Positions 44,255-53,265 of a stretch of DNA of 64,000 nt are shown here, piece after piece. The stretch is from Castellaniella hirudinis_A. GTDB taxonomy: Bacteria; Pseudomonadota; Gammaproteobacteria; Burkholderiales; Burkholderiaceae_B. The notes below the pieces were generated by a model. That model did not search any database and was not told where the DNA came from. It saw only the letters and a program-made list of their open reading frames with translations. The DNA is taken from positions 80,886 to 144,885 of the forward strand of contig NZ_JBLGTV010000007.1 in NCBI RefSeq assembly GCF_047468865.1. The letters are read 5' to 3'. How positions within the stretch are numbered: position 1 is the first letter of the stretch; every line of letters starts with the position of its first letter. A program made the position numbers and the translations under genes.

Positions 44255-44329
44255 CATGTGTGGGCCTGTCTGTTTAAAGGAACAACAGCCGCAGCATCAG
44301 TGTCACCATTGTTACAATATGCTATCGTC

Positions 44330-44545
44330 TGTCCTCGGGAGGAGGCTTTCGCCAGCAAGGCCCGAGGCTAACAAGCATGAGCATGGTGCTGTGCGTTGTG
44401 GCGAAGTGGCAGCCACGAGTTTGGTCTGGGGGGCGCAAGGAGAACCGCTGGCTCTGGGGGCCATGCCGATGATCTTGCAGAAGAACCCCAAAGATGCCTG
44501 GCACAAAGGAAAACGGCCACTTGCGCGGCCGTATCCTCTTTTGCG
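44330..44545 (+). ncRNA. Candidate structured RNA upstream of an Abi/HEPN gene
   Basis: The 370-base gap before the Abi gene has no supported ORF but has several stems. CCTCGGG (44333-44339) pairs with CCCGAGG (44361-44367) around a nested GGC/GCC. GTGGC (44398-44402) pairs with GCCAC (44412-44416). A terminator-like hairpin ACGGCCAC-TTGC-GCGGCCGT (44513-44532, one A-C mismatch) is followed by ATCCTCTTTT. Structured RNAs have been reported upstream of abiF-type genes (abiF RNA motif). Membership here is inference; boundaries are approximate and no promoter was firmly placed. Confidence 0.4.
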
Positions 44546-44624
44546 TCTTGGAGCCTAGCGTCCGTCCGAGGAGGGAGCTGCCAAACTATGTAACCCAAGC
44601 GCTTACGAGGCAATAGTAGCACAC

Positions 44625-45611
44625 ATGCTTAAACAGATCAAAAACAACACGGCAGGGAGCCAAGCACGTGTGCTGGCTTTATCGCATGCTCGCTTAAGCA
44701 GCTACCGCATCTTCTTCGGTGTGGTGGATGATGCCCAAGTGCTCGGACTTTATCAATGGAACGATGAACTGAGTGCGGTGCTTTTTCGCACGATCTCATT
44801 GGTTGAAATCGTGCTGCGCAACCAGTTTCATCGCGCGATGAGTTCACGGTACGGTGTTATCGGCGCGCAGGGCTCCAAAGACTGGTATGCGCATGTGGTC
44901 TTAGAACCTCGTTCTCAAGCAAAAATCACAGATATCACTCATCGTCGTCGAGGTAAGCAAACAGTGCCTCGTGTGCCTGCGCCTTCCCCTGACGATGTTG
45001 TGTCCAGGCTGACATTCGGCTTCTGGCCGCATCTGCTGAATCTGAAAAAGGATGCCTATCAGCAGCCGGTAGATTGGGGGTCGATTCTGGTTGATGTACT
45101 CCCTGGCCATCGGCAACGCCACGCTACGCATTGGGCCAAGCCCAAGCATCGTGATGCGTTGTTCGCACGGCTGGATCTGTGCAACGAACTACGCAACCGT
45201 ATCGCGCATCACGAGCCCATCTGGAAACTTGGGCCTTTGATGAGTGAAAGCCGCTCCCGCCATGGGACACAGCAGGCTGTCCAGGCGCCAGCACCGTCTA
45301 CGCCAGACGAGGCGTTGATCCGTCTTCATCTGCTGTACGGTCGCGTGATAGAACTATTGACTTGGCTGTCGCCAGACATTGCGGCGCAGCATGCTGTGAG
45401 TGATATGCACTTGCGCTGCTTGTATCTGCTGCAAAGCAAAGCGCTGAGTGCTTATCAGCGAACATTGCCGCTCGCTGAGGTTGACTTGGCTGTCTTTGCG
45501 AATTTGCGCACGCTACGTAAAACCTTGCGCTATGTCGCTCGACATCAGCAGCCGATCCTGCTTAAAGACGGCCACCGATTGATTGGTCATTTGAACTGCG
45601 CAGTCCGCTGA
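44625..45611 (+). CDS. Abi-like HEPN-family protein
   Basis: A 328-aa cytoplasmic protein. It has YQWNDELSAVLFRTISLVEI and VLRNQFHRAMSSRYG, and the HEPN ribonuclease motif R-x4-H in LCNELRNRIAHHEPIWKLG, in the arrangement of Abi_2-like abortive infection proteins. SRLTFGFWPHLLNLKKDAYQ and VLPGHRQRHATHW are also typical of this subgroup. It is not closely similar to the Abi protein at 17559. It probably degrades RNA upon phage infection (inference). AT-richer than its neighbours and placed inside the glycan region, it looks inserted. A possible structured RNA precedes it. Confidence 0.75.
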   Translation: MLKQIKNNTAGSQARVLALSHARLSSYRIFFGVVDDAQVLGLYQWNDELSAVLFRTISLVEIVLRNQFHRAMSSRYGVIGAQGSKDWYAHVVLEPRSQAKITDITHRRRGKQTVPRVPAPSPDDVVSRLTFGFWPHLLNLKKDAYQQPVDWGSILVDVLPGHRQRHATHWAKPKHRDALFARLDLCNELRNRIAHHEPIWKLGPLMSESRSRHGTQQAVQAPAPSTPDEALIRLHLLYGRVIELLTWLSPDIAAQHAVSDMHLRCLYLLQSKALSAYQRTLPLAEVDLAVFANLRTLRKTLRYVARHQQPILLKDGHRLIGHLNCAVR

Positions 45612-45870
45612 GTGGCCGTCAACCTCTGTTTTTCGGGACTGCCATCCTTCGTCGTCCCTGAAGTATTTATAAGCCATTGATCGCATGAAGGTGATCGGCT
45701 GAAAAGCGATCATCGTATGAGTCGCTGTCATTTGAAGGGCCAGACGAATTCCATAAAATTTACCTGTTTTTATAAGAAATCTAAATTTACAGGTAAATCT
45801 CTTATATAACAACAGTTTGACTCGTCCGCACAAAGGGGCATCCCCCCCGTGCGCCACCCCGCCCCAGCCG
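45612..45870. other. AT-rich intergenic region with an inverted repeat
   Basis: Convergent genes end on both sides. ATTTACCTGT (45758-45767) and ACAGGTAAAT (45789-45798) form a perfect 10-bp inverted repeat with a 21-base AT-rich spacer. No gene is seen. It may be a terminator region or the remains of a mobile element. Confidence 0.5.
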
Positions 45871-47580
45871 TCACCGCCCCTGACCCTGCAAAAAATCCGC
45901 CGTCTTACGCAGCAAAGTCTGCTGGCAGTCCGCAATCATCGTCAGATACCGCGAATTGCCAATCCCCCACAGGGTGGAATCCAAATCTTTGCGCAGGCTG
46001 GCGATAAACGGCAGGGCGATCACCGCCCGCAGCTGGGTGCGGCTGCCCAGGTATTGGTCGATGGTGTTGCTGTGCTCGTCGGCCGCCCCGGGGTGCCAGT
46101 CGGCCAGCAGCCGCAGCGCGCGCGGGCTGTAGATATTGCATACCGTGCTGACCATCCGGTTGACGGTAATGAAGCGCATGCCTTCAAAATCATCCACCCG
46201 CGCAATCCGGGTATCGTCGTGCACCACGGCGATCAGCCCGCAAAACACGTCCCAATCCCCGTCCAGGCTGTCCAGATAGCGGTGGACGACGGCCATCTTG
46301 GCCTCGAAATCCGGGCCGACCTCGGCGTCGTCTTCCAGGATGGTCAGGCGATCCAGCTGCTGGCGCATGGCGTGGTTGGCCATGGCCCCGTAAGACAGCC
46401 CGCAGCCGATCCAGCCGGGCGCATAGCGCACCCCGTCGAACACCAGGCTGTCGGCCACCGGGGTGGCCAGATAATCGCGCCGCCGCGTGATGGTTTCGGG
46501 CAGGGATAGGATCAGCCGGGGGTTGGGGTCCACGGCCTGCGCGGGCGGGTTCAGGTACAGCGGCTGGTGGTTCAGGTGCTGATAGGGCAGCAGCTTGGCC
46601 CCCACCATGAAGCGGTCGAACATAAAACAGAAACGCTGCCAGCTTTGGTGCGTGCTGCGCGCAATGGCATCGGCCGGCACCGGCTGATCCAGCGCCTGGC
46701 GCACCGCCGCCAGCATGGCGGCGGCATCCCCTTGGGGAAAAAACCGCACCGCGCCGTCCAGTTCCGGGTAGTCCGCCTGATCCTGGGCGGCTTCGGACAC
46801 CACCGGCACCCCCAGGGACAGGCATTCCTGGATGCGCGGGGTTTCCAGCAGCGCGTTGTCGTAATAGTGCAGATTGATCACCACCCGCGCCCGGCGGATT
46901 TCACGCTGCATGTCGTCGCCGAAGATTTCGCTGCGGCAATGCACGTCGAACTGATCCTGCAGCGCCTGCAGCAGCGCCTGGCGGCGCGGCGAACTGGCCG
47001 CATCCCCGTAGAACAGCACGTCATATTGCTTGGGTTCCGGCGTCAGCCCTGCGGTGTAGTCCGGGTCGGCCCCCACCGGCAGATAATTAGTGTGCGGAAA
47101 CCGGATCTGCTTGCCCTGCAGAAAATCCAGGTTGACCAGGGCGTAATCCAGCACTCCCCGGCAATTCAGCAAGGTGGTCAGGTAAGCCTTGGTAAACCAG
47201 CGCGAACTGACGGATTGCTCCATCTGAAACAGAAACGTGCGTTCCGGCGGGGGCAGCTGGGTAAAGATCTGCGGGCAGAGCACGATATAAAAGTGGTGCT
47301 CTATCTTGTCCGGCGGATGGGTGCTCACCTGCACGCTACAGCCCAGCTGGGACAAGCGCCGGGCCAGCAAATGGGCCACAAACAGCGTATGCGGCGGCGT
47401 GATCACCCCCCAGCGCAGAATCGTGCCCGGCAGCACATCGCCCGGGCGCTCGGCATACAGCGGCGCCGCCTGGCGCAAATGCCGGATGCGGGCCAGCAGG
47501 CTTTTGAACTCGCCGCGGGCGACATAGCCCAGGGCATTGCGGGCGCGGGTAAAAAAACGGTGCACGGGGGTCGACGACAT
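45871..47580 (-). CDS. Two-domain glycosyltransferase (GT-B plus GT25-like)
   Basis: A 569-aa cytoplasmic protein. Residues about 50-320 form a GT-B-type domain (WGVITPPHTLFVAHLLARRL, YDVLFYGDAASSPRRQALLQ, INLHYYDNALLETPRIQECL followed by SLGVPVVSE). Residues about 345-560 resemble glycosyltransferase family 25, the LPS transferase family: SLPETITRRRDYLATPV, then the metal-binding D-x-D-like segment LTILEDDAEVGPDFEAKM, then YSPRALRLLADW. Carrying two catalytic-type domains, it could add two sugars of one glycan. It is divergent from the surface protein gene at 47844, with about 260 bases between. Confidence 0.78.
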   Translation of the reverse strand: MSSTPVHRFFTRARNALGYVARGEFKSLLARIRHLRQAAPLYAERPGDVLPGTILRWGVITPPHTLFVAHLLARRLSQLGCSVQVSTHPPDKIEHHFYIVLCPQIFTQLPPPERTFLFQMEQSVSSRWFTKAYLTTLLNCRGVLDYALVNLDFLQGKQIRFPHTNYLPVGADPDYTAGLTPEPKQYDVLFYGDAASSPRRQALLQALQDQFDVHCRSEIFGDDMQREIRRARVVINLHYYDNALLETPRIQECLSLGVPVVSEAAQDQADYPELDGAVRFFPQGDAAAMLAAVRQALDQPVPADAIARSTHQSWQRFCFMFDRFMVGAKLLPYQHLNHQPLYLNPPAQAVDPNPRLILSLPETITRRRDYLATPVADSLVFDGVRYAPGWIGCGLSYGAMANHAMRQQLDRLTILEDDAEVGPDFEAKMAVVHRYLDSLDGDWDVFCGLIAVVHDDTRIARVDDFEGMRFITVNRMVSTVCNIYSPRALRLLADWHPGAADEHSNTIDQYLGSRTQLRAVIALPFIASLRKDLDSTLWGIGNSRYLTMIADCQQTLLRKTADFLQGQGR

Positions 47581-47843
47581 AGGTTTTCAAGGCTTGAAGG
47601 TGGGGCAATTTTAGCGGTTTGAGGCAAAAGGCCCAATGCGACTTGTAAAAAGCCCCGAAAACCCTGTGGAAACAAGCCGCAAGCGCCCTATCGCCCCGGT
47701 TGTCAGACCATCCAATTTTATTAAAAATCAGTCATTTAACAGTATTTATCAAAAGAATAAAATTCATGGTTTTCCTTACACTGACAAAGCATCTATTGAT
47801 GCTTGAAATACTTTCGATCGTTTAAACATAAGGAAACCGCTGA
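47581..47843. other. Intergenic region between divergent genes
   Basis: The part from 47710 to 47830 is AT-rich (TTTTATTAAAAATCAG and following) and probably contains the promoter of the surface protein gene at 47844, whose AAGGA lies at 47830-47834. No coding region is seen. Confidence 0.5.
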
Positions 47844-49274
47844 ATGTCATCCCACATCCCCGCTGCCTTCGACGCAGCCCGCTATATCGCCGCCAACCCG
47901 GATATTTTCGCCGCCGGCGTCAACACCGCCGACGCCGCCTGGCGGCACTACATCGACCATGGCGCCGCCGAATCCCTGCAGGGGGCCGCCAGCCGCGCGC
48001 CCGCCCCCTGGTTCGACGCCGCCTGGTATCTGGGCCAACACCCGGATCTGGCCGCCGCGGGCCTGTCGCCCCCGGACTTGTTCATCCATTTCCTGACCTG
48101 GGGCCTGGCCGAAGGCCGCCTGCCCAAGGCCGGCCACCGCCTGACCCAGGACGAACGCATCGCCGTGCAGGCCGACTACACCCTGACCCCCGGGCATGAC
48201 GACCTGACCGGCAGCGCAGGCGACGATACCTTCCACGCGCCCCTGGCGATGCTGGACAACACCCATACCGGCACCCTGCAGCCGGGCGACCGCATCGACG
48301 GCGGCGCGGGCTTCGACACCCTGGTGGCCCAGCTGGCGGGCAACGTGGTGGCCCCGCGCCTCGACAGTGTGGAACACATCCAGTTAAGCGCCTATTACCC
48401 CTCTACCCTGCAGGCCGCGCATATCCAGGGCCTGCAGCAGTTAAGCATCGGCCAGACCTTCGCCGCCCTGGCCGTGCAGCAGCTGCCAAACCTGGTGTCT
48501 TTGGATTTAAGTGATATCGCGGCCGTGCAGGCCGGCGGGCAGGCCAACCACATCACCCTGGGATACCAGCCCCAGGCGCTGGCGGGCCACAGCGTGCAGA
48601 CCATCACCCTGGACAATGTCCAGCTGCAGCCGGGCGGCGCAAAGCTGTACCTGGACGCCGATGGCCCCGCCACCCTGGACGTGCTGGACATCACCGTCGC
48701 CCGCGCATCCACCCTGGCCGGCATCGAAGGCGCCCCCAAGATCGGCCTGCCCGCCGCCTCCGGCATCCTGCACGGCACCCACCGCGTGCAGATCACCGCC
48801 CACGAAAGCGTCGACCTGGGCCTGCTGGCCGCCCCCAACCTGCAGCAGTTGGATGCCGGCCCCTCCCGGGCCGGGGTCTCGGTGGACCTCAGCCAGGTCG
48901 CCAGCCCGCACCTGTTCATCCAGGGCGGGGCGGGGGACGATAGTTTTGTCCTCGGCGCCCAGGCCACCCAGCTGGTGCACGTCGTCACCGGCGGCGGCCA
49001 TGACACTCTGGTGCTGCAGGGCCTGGCCGTGACCGACGCCCCCGTGGTGCTGCATGGCCCGCACACCGCCGCCGACGCGGATGCCGCCCTGGCGGCCCGC
49101 CTGTCCGCGCCCGATCCCGTCCTGGTCTACTGGCAAGACGCCGGCGGCCAGGTGTGGCTGGGGCTGGACGACAACGGCGGCCAGGATGATAATGGCGCGG
49201 GCATCCAACTGCTGGCGGGTATAGACGATCTGGCTATATCACAAATTGCGGGGGGGATTACCCTGATCTACTAA
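47844..49274 (+). CDS. Secreted surface-type protein with NPDL repeats (short paralogue)
   Basis: A 476-aa protein. Residues 1-90 hold two helical repeats (AFDAARYIAANPDIFAAGVN and WFDAAWYLGQHPDLAAAGLS). The rest is predicted beta-rich, with TGSAGDDTFHA, RIDGGAGFDTLVAQ and QGGAGDDSFVLGAQ, which resemble short RTX-like calcium-binding turns. No classical signal peptide is present. AAGGA lies before ATG 47844. Unlike the next two genes it keeps the GC-rich codon use of the core genome, so it is probably less strongly expressed. The role may be an adhesin or minor surface component (inference). Confidence 0.75.
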   Translation: MSSHIPAAFDAARYIAANPDIFAAGVNTADAAWRHYIDHGAAESLQGAASRAPAPWFDAAWYLGQHPDLAAAGLSPPDLFIHFLTWGLAEGRLPKAGHRLTQDERIAVQADYTLTPGHDDLTGSAGDDTFHAPLAMLDNTHTGTLQPGDRIDGGAGFDTLVAQLAGNVVAPRLDSVEHIQLSAYYPSTLQAAHIQGLQQLSIGQTFAALAVQQLPNLVSLDLSDIAAVQAGGQANHITLGYQPQALAGHSVQTITLDNVQLQPGGAKLYLDADGPATLDVLDITVARASTLAGIEGAPKIGLPAASGILHGTHRVQITAHESVDLGLLAAPNLQQLDAGPSRAGVSVDLSQVASPHLFIQGGAGDDSFVLGAQATQLVHVVTGGGHDTLVLQGLAVTDAPVVLHGPHTAADADAALAARLSAPDPVLVYWQDAGGQVWLGLDDNGGQDDNGAGIQLLAGIDDLAISQIAGGITLIY

Positions 49275-49428
49275 ATATTAGGCTTGAAATCCGCCTGCGG
49301 GTGCCGTAAACCCTTCGGGCGGCAAGCAAGGCGGCCTGCCCGGCGCGTGTTGCAAATCCGCAACCCGCGCCGGGTTTCACCGCAAGAAATTGGGAACTCA
49401 GCCGCTTGATGCGGGTCTGATCAGCACA

Positions 49429-49445
49429 GGATAGGTAAACTATCC
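49429..49445. promoter_or_regulatory. Inverted repeat upstream of the main surface protein promoter
   Basis: GGATAG-GTAAA-CTATCC, a perfect 6-bp inverted repeat ending 40 bases before the -35 box. It may be an operator; nothing identifies the regulator. Confidence 0.35.
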
Positions 49446-49484
49446 CGTACTTGTCTATCCGGTTGGCTGTCTTACCGTCTGCCG

Positions 49485-49513
49485 TTGACAGTTTTTTTCA
49501 TAATGTTTAGACT
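49485..49513 (+). promoter_or_regulatory. Strong sigma-70 promoter of the main surface protein gene
   Basis: TTGACA (49485-49490), a 17-base spacer and TAGACT (49508-49513). The leader to ATG 49621 is about 100 bases, which is usual for stable S-layer messages. Confidence 0.75.
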
Positions 49514-49620
49514 CCGCCTTTGTTACTGAAGGCTGGGTTTGACGACATAGGGTCAGTTGGCCGGCAACAGCTAACATCCATCGATGGGTTCGACCCGCAA
49601 CAACTAGGATGAATATTCAC

Positions 49621-51318
49621 ATGGCTAATCCGTATTTCGACGCTGCCTACTACCTGGCACACAACTCTGATCTGGTCAAGGCTGGTATTACCGCTGCCAC
49701 CGCCGAATGGCACTATGACACCTATGGCGCAGGCGAAGGTCGTGCGCCCAATGCTTGGTTTGACGCCAACGCCTACCTGCTGGCCAACACCGACCTGATC
49801 GCCAACGGCGTGACCATGGCCACCGCCCTGGCGCACTTCGCTAACTACGGTGTCAACGAAGGCCGGATTTTCAATAACAACCCCGCACTGCAGCCCGGCA
49901 ACTTCAGTGCCAAGGCCTATGCCGACCTCAATGCCGACGTGGCTGCCGCCTTCGGCATTACCGATACCAGCGCCATCACGCCCGAGCAAGCCAACCAACT
50001 GCTGGGCCATTTCCTGGCCTATGGCCTGCCTGAAAACCGCGATGCCGGCGCCGCCAACGCCGCTTTCGTGGCTGCCGCCGTTGCCACCATCACTGTCGCG
50101 GAAGGTGTTGTGACCGTTGGCACCAGCGGTAATGATTCCTTTGTGTGGAATGTGGATGCAATCACCGGAACCCACGCGGCACACGACGCAGTGAGCGTCA
50201 ATGGCCTGGATGGCACGGATACCCTCACCATCAACGGTAATGCTGCTGGTGCTGACAACCAAAGTTTGGTCGTCAACGTGGCTTCGGTGGAAAACGTTGC
50301 CTTCAAGGGCGATGTCGATGATCTGGCTGGCGGTGCTACTTCTCACCTGCAGGTCAATGGTACGGGCGTGCAGTCCCTGACAATCGACAATGATGATGCC
50401 GCCGTTGCGTTTGTCTATGCCGGCGCCAAAGTCAACACCCTCAACCTGGTGGACGGTGCTGCTACCCTGAACTTCGCGGCTGCTTCTGTGGCCGGTACGG
50501 CCGATGCCTTGGCTGTCACGGTGGGTAAGGAAGCTGGTAACCTGATCGTCAACGGTATCGAACAAGTCAGCGTCGCCGTGGCGGCGGGTGCAACCACTGC
50601 TAATATCACGGATAACGGCGTGGCAGGTGACTCGCTGGTGTTCAACGTCAGCGGTGGTAAAGCGGGCACTGGTACCGCGCTGACCGTCGAGAGCACTGGC
50701 TCCGCTTCTTTGGGCTCCGCTACGGTTGATGGTTCTGCCTTTGTTGGTAACTTGACTGTCAACATTGGCACTGCCTTGGCAGGTGTCAAGGCCATCAACG
50801 TCACCACTGGCTCGGGCGACGATGTCTTGAACGCTACCACTGCAGTTGACACGTTGACGGGTAACGCAGGTGCCGACACGTTTACGTTCGCAGTCGCCGA
50901 CAATGCTCTGATGGCGTTGTCGTCTACCGGCAAGATTGAGGGCGTCGACACCATTACCGACTTCTCCACGTCCACTGCCAGCACTGATGTGTTCACTTTC
51001 ACCGGCGTTACCGCTGGTGGTGCTAGCTCCGCTATTAAAATCGGCGCCGACACCATCGCCAACACCGATGCCAATAGCGTGGTGACATTCGATACCGGGT
51101 TCCTCGCGGGCAAAGACTTGACTGCCATCGTCACTGCCTTGAGTTCTTCTGATTTGGCTGATACAGAAGGCGTTATCTTTGACTTCGGCGGCAGCACCTA
51201 CGTCTTTGTCTCCGATGGGGTCACGACCGGTATCACCGGCGACAGCTTGGTTCAACTGACCGGCGGTGTCAGCGCTGCTGATTTGGCTGTTGGTGCTAAT
51301 GCCATCACATTTGCCTAA
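49621..51318 (+). CDS. Main surface-layer-type protein
   Basis: A 565-aa Cys-free protein, rich in Ala, Thr, Val, Asp and Gly and without a classical signal peptide. Residues 1-140 contain three helical repeats (YFDAAYYLAHNSDLVKAGIT, WFDANAYLLANTDLIANGVT, FSAKAYADLNADVAAAFGIT). The remainder is beta-repeat-like, with GTSGNDSFVWNVDAI and TGNAGADTFTFAVADN. The C-terminal 60 residues (DFGGSTYVFVSDG to LVQLTGGVSAADLAVGANAI) are shared with the next gene and may be a secretion signal for a type I system. Codons end in T far more often than in neighbours (GGT, GCT), as in very highly expressed genes. Start by homology at ATG 49621; ATG 49609 is in frame. A strong promoter and terminator isolate it. 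Confidence 0.78.
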   Translation: MANPYFDAAYYLAHNSDLVKAGITAATAEWHYDTYGAGEGRAPNAWFDANAYLLANTDLIANGVTMATALAHFANYGVNEGRIFNNNPALQPGNFSAKAYADLNADVAAAFGITDTSAITPEQANQLLGHFLAYGLPENRDAGAANAAFVAAAVATITVAEGVVTVGTSGNDSFVWNVDAITGTHAAHDAVSVNGLDGTDTLTINGNAAGADNQSLVVNVASVENVAFKGDVDDLAGGATSHLQVNGTGVQSLTIDNDDAAVAFVYAGAKVNTLNLVDGAATLNFAAASVAGTADALAVTVGKEAGNLIVNGIEQVSVAVAAGATTANITDNGVAGDSLVFNVSGGKAGTGTALTVESTGSASLGSATVDGSAFVGNLTVNIGTALAGVKAINVTTGSGDDVLNATTAVDTLTGNAGADTFTFAVADNALMALSSTGKIEGVDTITDFSTSTASTDVFTFTGVTAGGASSAIKIGADTIANTDANSVVTFDTGFLAGKDLTAIVTALSSSDLADTEGVIFDFGGSTYVFVSDGVTTGITGDSLVQLTGGVSAADLAVGANAITFA

Positions 51319-51429
51319 CTGGCTTTACAGGCTGGTTCTGCAGTGCGCTGCAGGCAGCACGGGGCTAAATGACCCTGCTGCCAGATGGCAAAACAAATGG
51401 AACATGGCGTAAGCCAAGCCTGAAGCAAT

Positions 51430-51472
51430 AAAAACCAACCCCCGATACCATCAGGTTCGGGGGTTGGTTTTT
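51430..51472 (+). terminator. Strong rho-independent terminator of the main surface protein gene
   Basis: AAAAACCAACCCCCGA pairs perfectly with TCGGGGGTTGGTTTTT (16 bp, 11-base loop), ending in a T-run. It lies 112 bases after the stop at 51318. Confidence 0.95.
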
Positions 51473-51601
51473 GTGCTTCCGGCGGAGAGGCGTAATTAAA
51501 AATTAAGCTATTGAACAACTGGCATAGATTGCTGCCACTGGCAAGACTGGCGCGGCTACGATTAAAATCATCCCACCATCGGCACACAGGATAAAACTCA
51601 C

Positions 51602-53206
51602 ATGGCTAACCCGTATTTCGACGCTGCCTACTATCTGGCCCAAAACCCGGATCTGGTCATCGCCGGCGTGACCCTCGCCACGGCAGCGCAGCACTACGAC
51701 AACTACGGCGCTGCCGAAGGCCGTCAGCCCAACCCCTGGTTCGACCCCAACGCCTACCTGCTGGCCAATACAGACCTGATCGCCAACGGCGTGACCCTGG
51801 CTACCGCACTGGATCACTTCACCGCCTTTGGCGTCTACGAGGGCCGCCTTTTCAATAACAACCCTGATCTTCAGCCAAGCAACTTTGACGCCGCCGGCTA
51901 CGCCCGCGACAACGCCGATGTGGTCAAGGCCCTGGGCATCGAAGACATCGCCCACCTGACCCCCGGCGACGCCCACCTGCTGATGGCCCATTACCTGGCC
52001 CATGGCGCGGCCGAAGGTCGCGGCGGCGCGGGGGACGCCTTTGCCGAAGCCGTGGCTGTCGCGCCGATTGTCGTCAAAATCAATGGCGATTTCACGGTGG
52101 GAACCGCCGTCAACGACACCTTCTTGTGGACTGGCGCCGCGGCCGGCGATGGCGTGCTGGCGACTGACGCGGTGTCCATCAATGGCCTGGCGGGCATCGA
52201 TACCCTGAAGATCATTCATGACAATTCGGCCAGTGTCACGGTTGCCGAAGCGGTCGTGCTGGCTTCGGTGGAAAACATCGCGGCGGTGCTGGCCGGCGAT
52301 CTGGCCCTGGAATTCGCAGACGGCGCGGCCGTGCAGTCCATCCGTATCGAAGGCGGCAATATCCTGGATGTGGGTTTCCTGGCCGGTGCGGCGGGCGCTG
52401 CAGATAGCCTGAATGTGTCGCTGGACGGCACCGGCACCGGCTTGGTCGTCGATGGCATTGAAACCATCAATGCCACGCTGGGCAAAGGCGATCACGTTTA
52501 CACCCTCACCTCCGATTTCGCCTGCGGCGACGCAATCACCTTCAATCTGGCCGGCGGCCAGGTCGGCAACACGGCCACGGTTACCGTCGAAAGCGTGGGC
52601 TCTCCCACCCTGGAGACAGCCACGGTCAATGGCGCGGCTTTTTCCGGTAACCTGAATATCGTCATCGGCGGCGACTTGCAAGGCGTACATGCCGTCGTCA
52701 TCGCTGCCGGTGCGGGCAACGACGTGCTGAACGCCACTAAAGCAGCCGATACGCTGACGGGCGGGGCGGGTGACGATGTGTTCGAGTTCGGCGCGCTGGC
52801 CGCTGGCAACGCCGGCGTTTCTTTCAACGCAGCCGGTGACGAAATCGTCGCCCACGATGTCATTACCGACTTCAAGCAAGGCGATTCGATTGAATTCGAT
52901 GCGCTGACCGCGGCCAATAGCGCGGATGCCTCGATTGGCACGGTAAACGCGGGCGTGCTGACGTTTAGAACCGGATACCTTCCTGGCAAATCCCTGGCCG
53001 ACATCTTCACCGATCTGTCGATGAACGGCGGGGTTATCACGGACAGGGGCCTGCTCTTTGATTTTCACGGCAGTGCCTATCTATATGTATCGGACGGTAG
53101 CGCGGCCGACCTGAATGACGGTCTTATCCAGCTGACCGGCGGTGTCAGCGCCGCAGACCTGAGCTTCAACAGCAACGCCGTCGTGTTTGCCGCCCCTGTC
53201 GTCTAA
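51602..53206 (+). CDS. Surface-layer-type protein, paralogue of the main one
   Basis: A 534-aa protein starting MANPYFDAAYYLAQNPDLVI. It has the same three N-terminal repeats as the preceding gene (WFDPNAYLLANTDLIANGVT in the second) and the same C-terminal module (LFDFHGSAYLYVSDGSAADL, LIQLTGGVSAADLSFNSNAV). The central beta part has diverged (TGGAGDDVFEFGALA). AGGA lies upstream of ATG 51602, in a leader ending TCACATGGCTAA as in the preceding gene. Codon use is between that gene and the core genome. It probably arose by duplication and could be an alternative or accessory coat protein. Confidence 0.75.
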   Translation: MANPYFDAAYYLAQNPDLVIAGVTLATAAQHYDNYGAAEGRQPNPWFDPNAYLLANTDLIANGVTLATALDHFTAFGVYEGRLFNNNPDLQPSNFDAAGYARDNADVVKALGIEDIAHLTPGDAHLLMAHYLAHGAAEGRGGAGDAFAEAVAVAPIVVKINGDFTVGTAVNDTFLWTGAAAGDGVLATDAVSINGLAGIDTLKIIHDNSASVTVAEAVVLASVENIAAVLAGDLALEFADGAAVQSIRIEGGNILDVGFLAGAAGAADSLNVSLDGTGTGLVVDGIETINATLGKGDHVYTLTSDFACGDAITFNLAGGQVGNTATVTVESVGSPTLETATVNGAAFSGNLNIVIGGDLQGVHAVVIAAGAGNDVLNATKAADTLTGGAGDDVFEFGALAAGNAGVSFNAAGDEIVAHDVITDFKQGDSIEFDALTAANSADASIGTVNAGVLTFRTGYLPGKSLADIFTDLSMNGGVITDRGLLFDFHGSAYLYVSDGSAADLNDGLIQLTGGVSAADLSFNSNAVVFAAPVV

Positions 53207-53265
53207 GCCCCGGGGAAACCCATCCCGCCCCGGGTTTCCCCATTACACCAGAGGCGTCATCTTCC

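Noticed and set aside
45758..45798. 10-bp inverted repeat as a terminator
   Set aside because: The spacer is 21 bases, the stem is AT-rich and no T-run follows on either strand, so it is only noted in the intergenic entry.
49621..53206. Coat-type proteins as classical RTX toxins
   Set aside because: Only isolated GGxGxD-like turns are present, with no long nonapeptide array, acyltransferase or toxin domain, so surface-layer or adhesin is the better reading.
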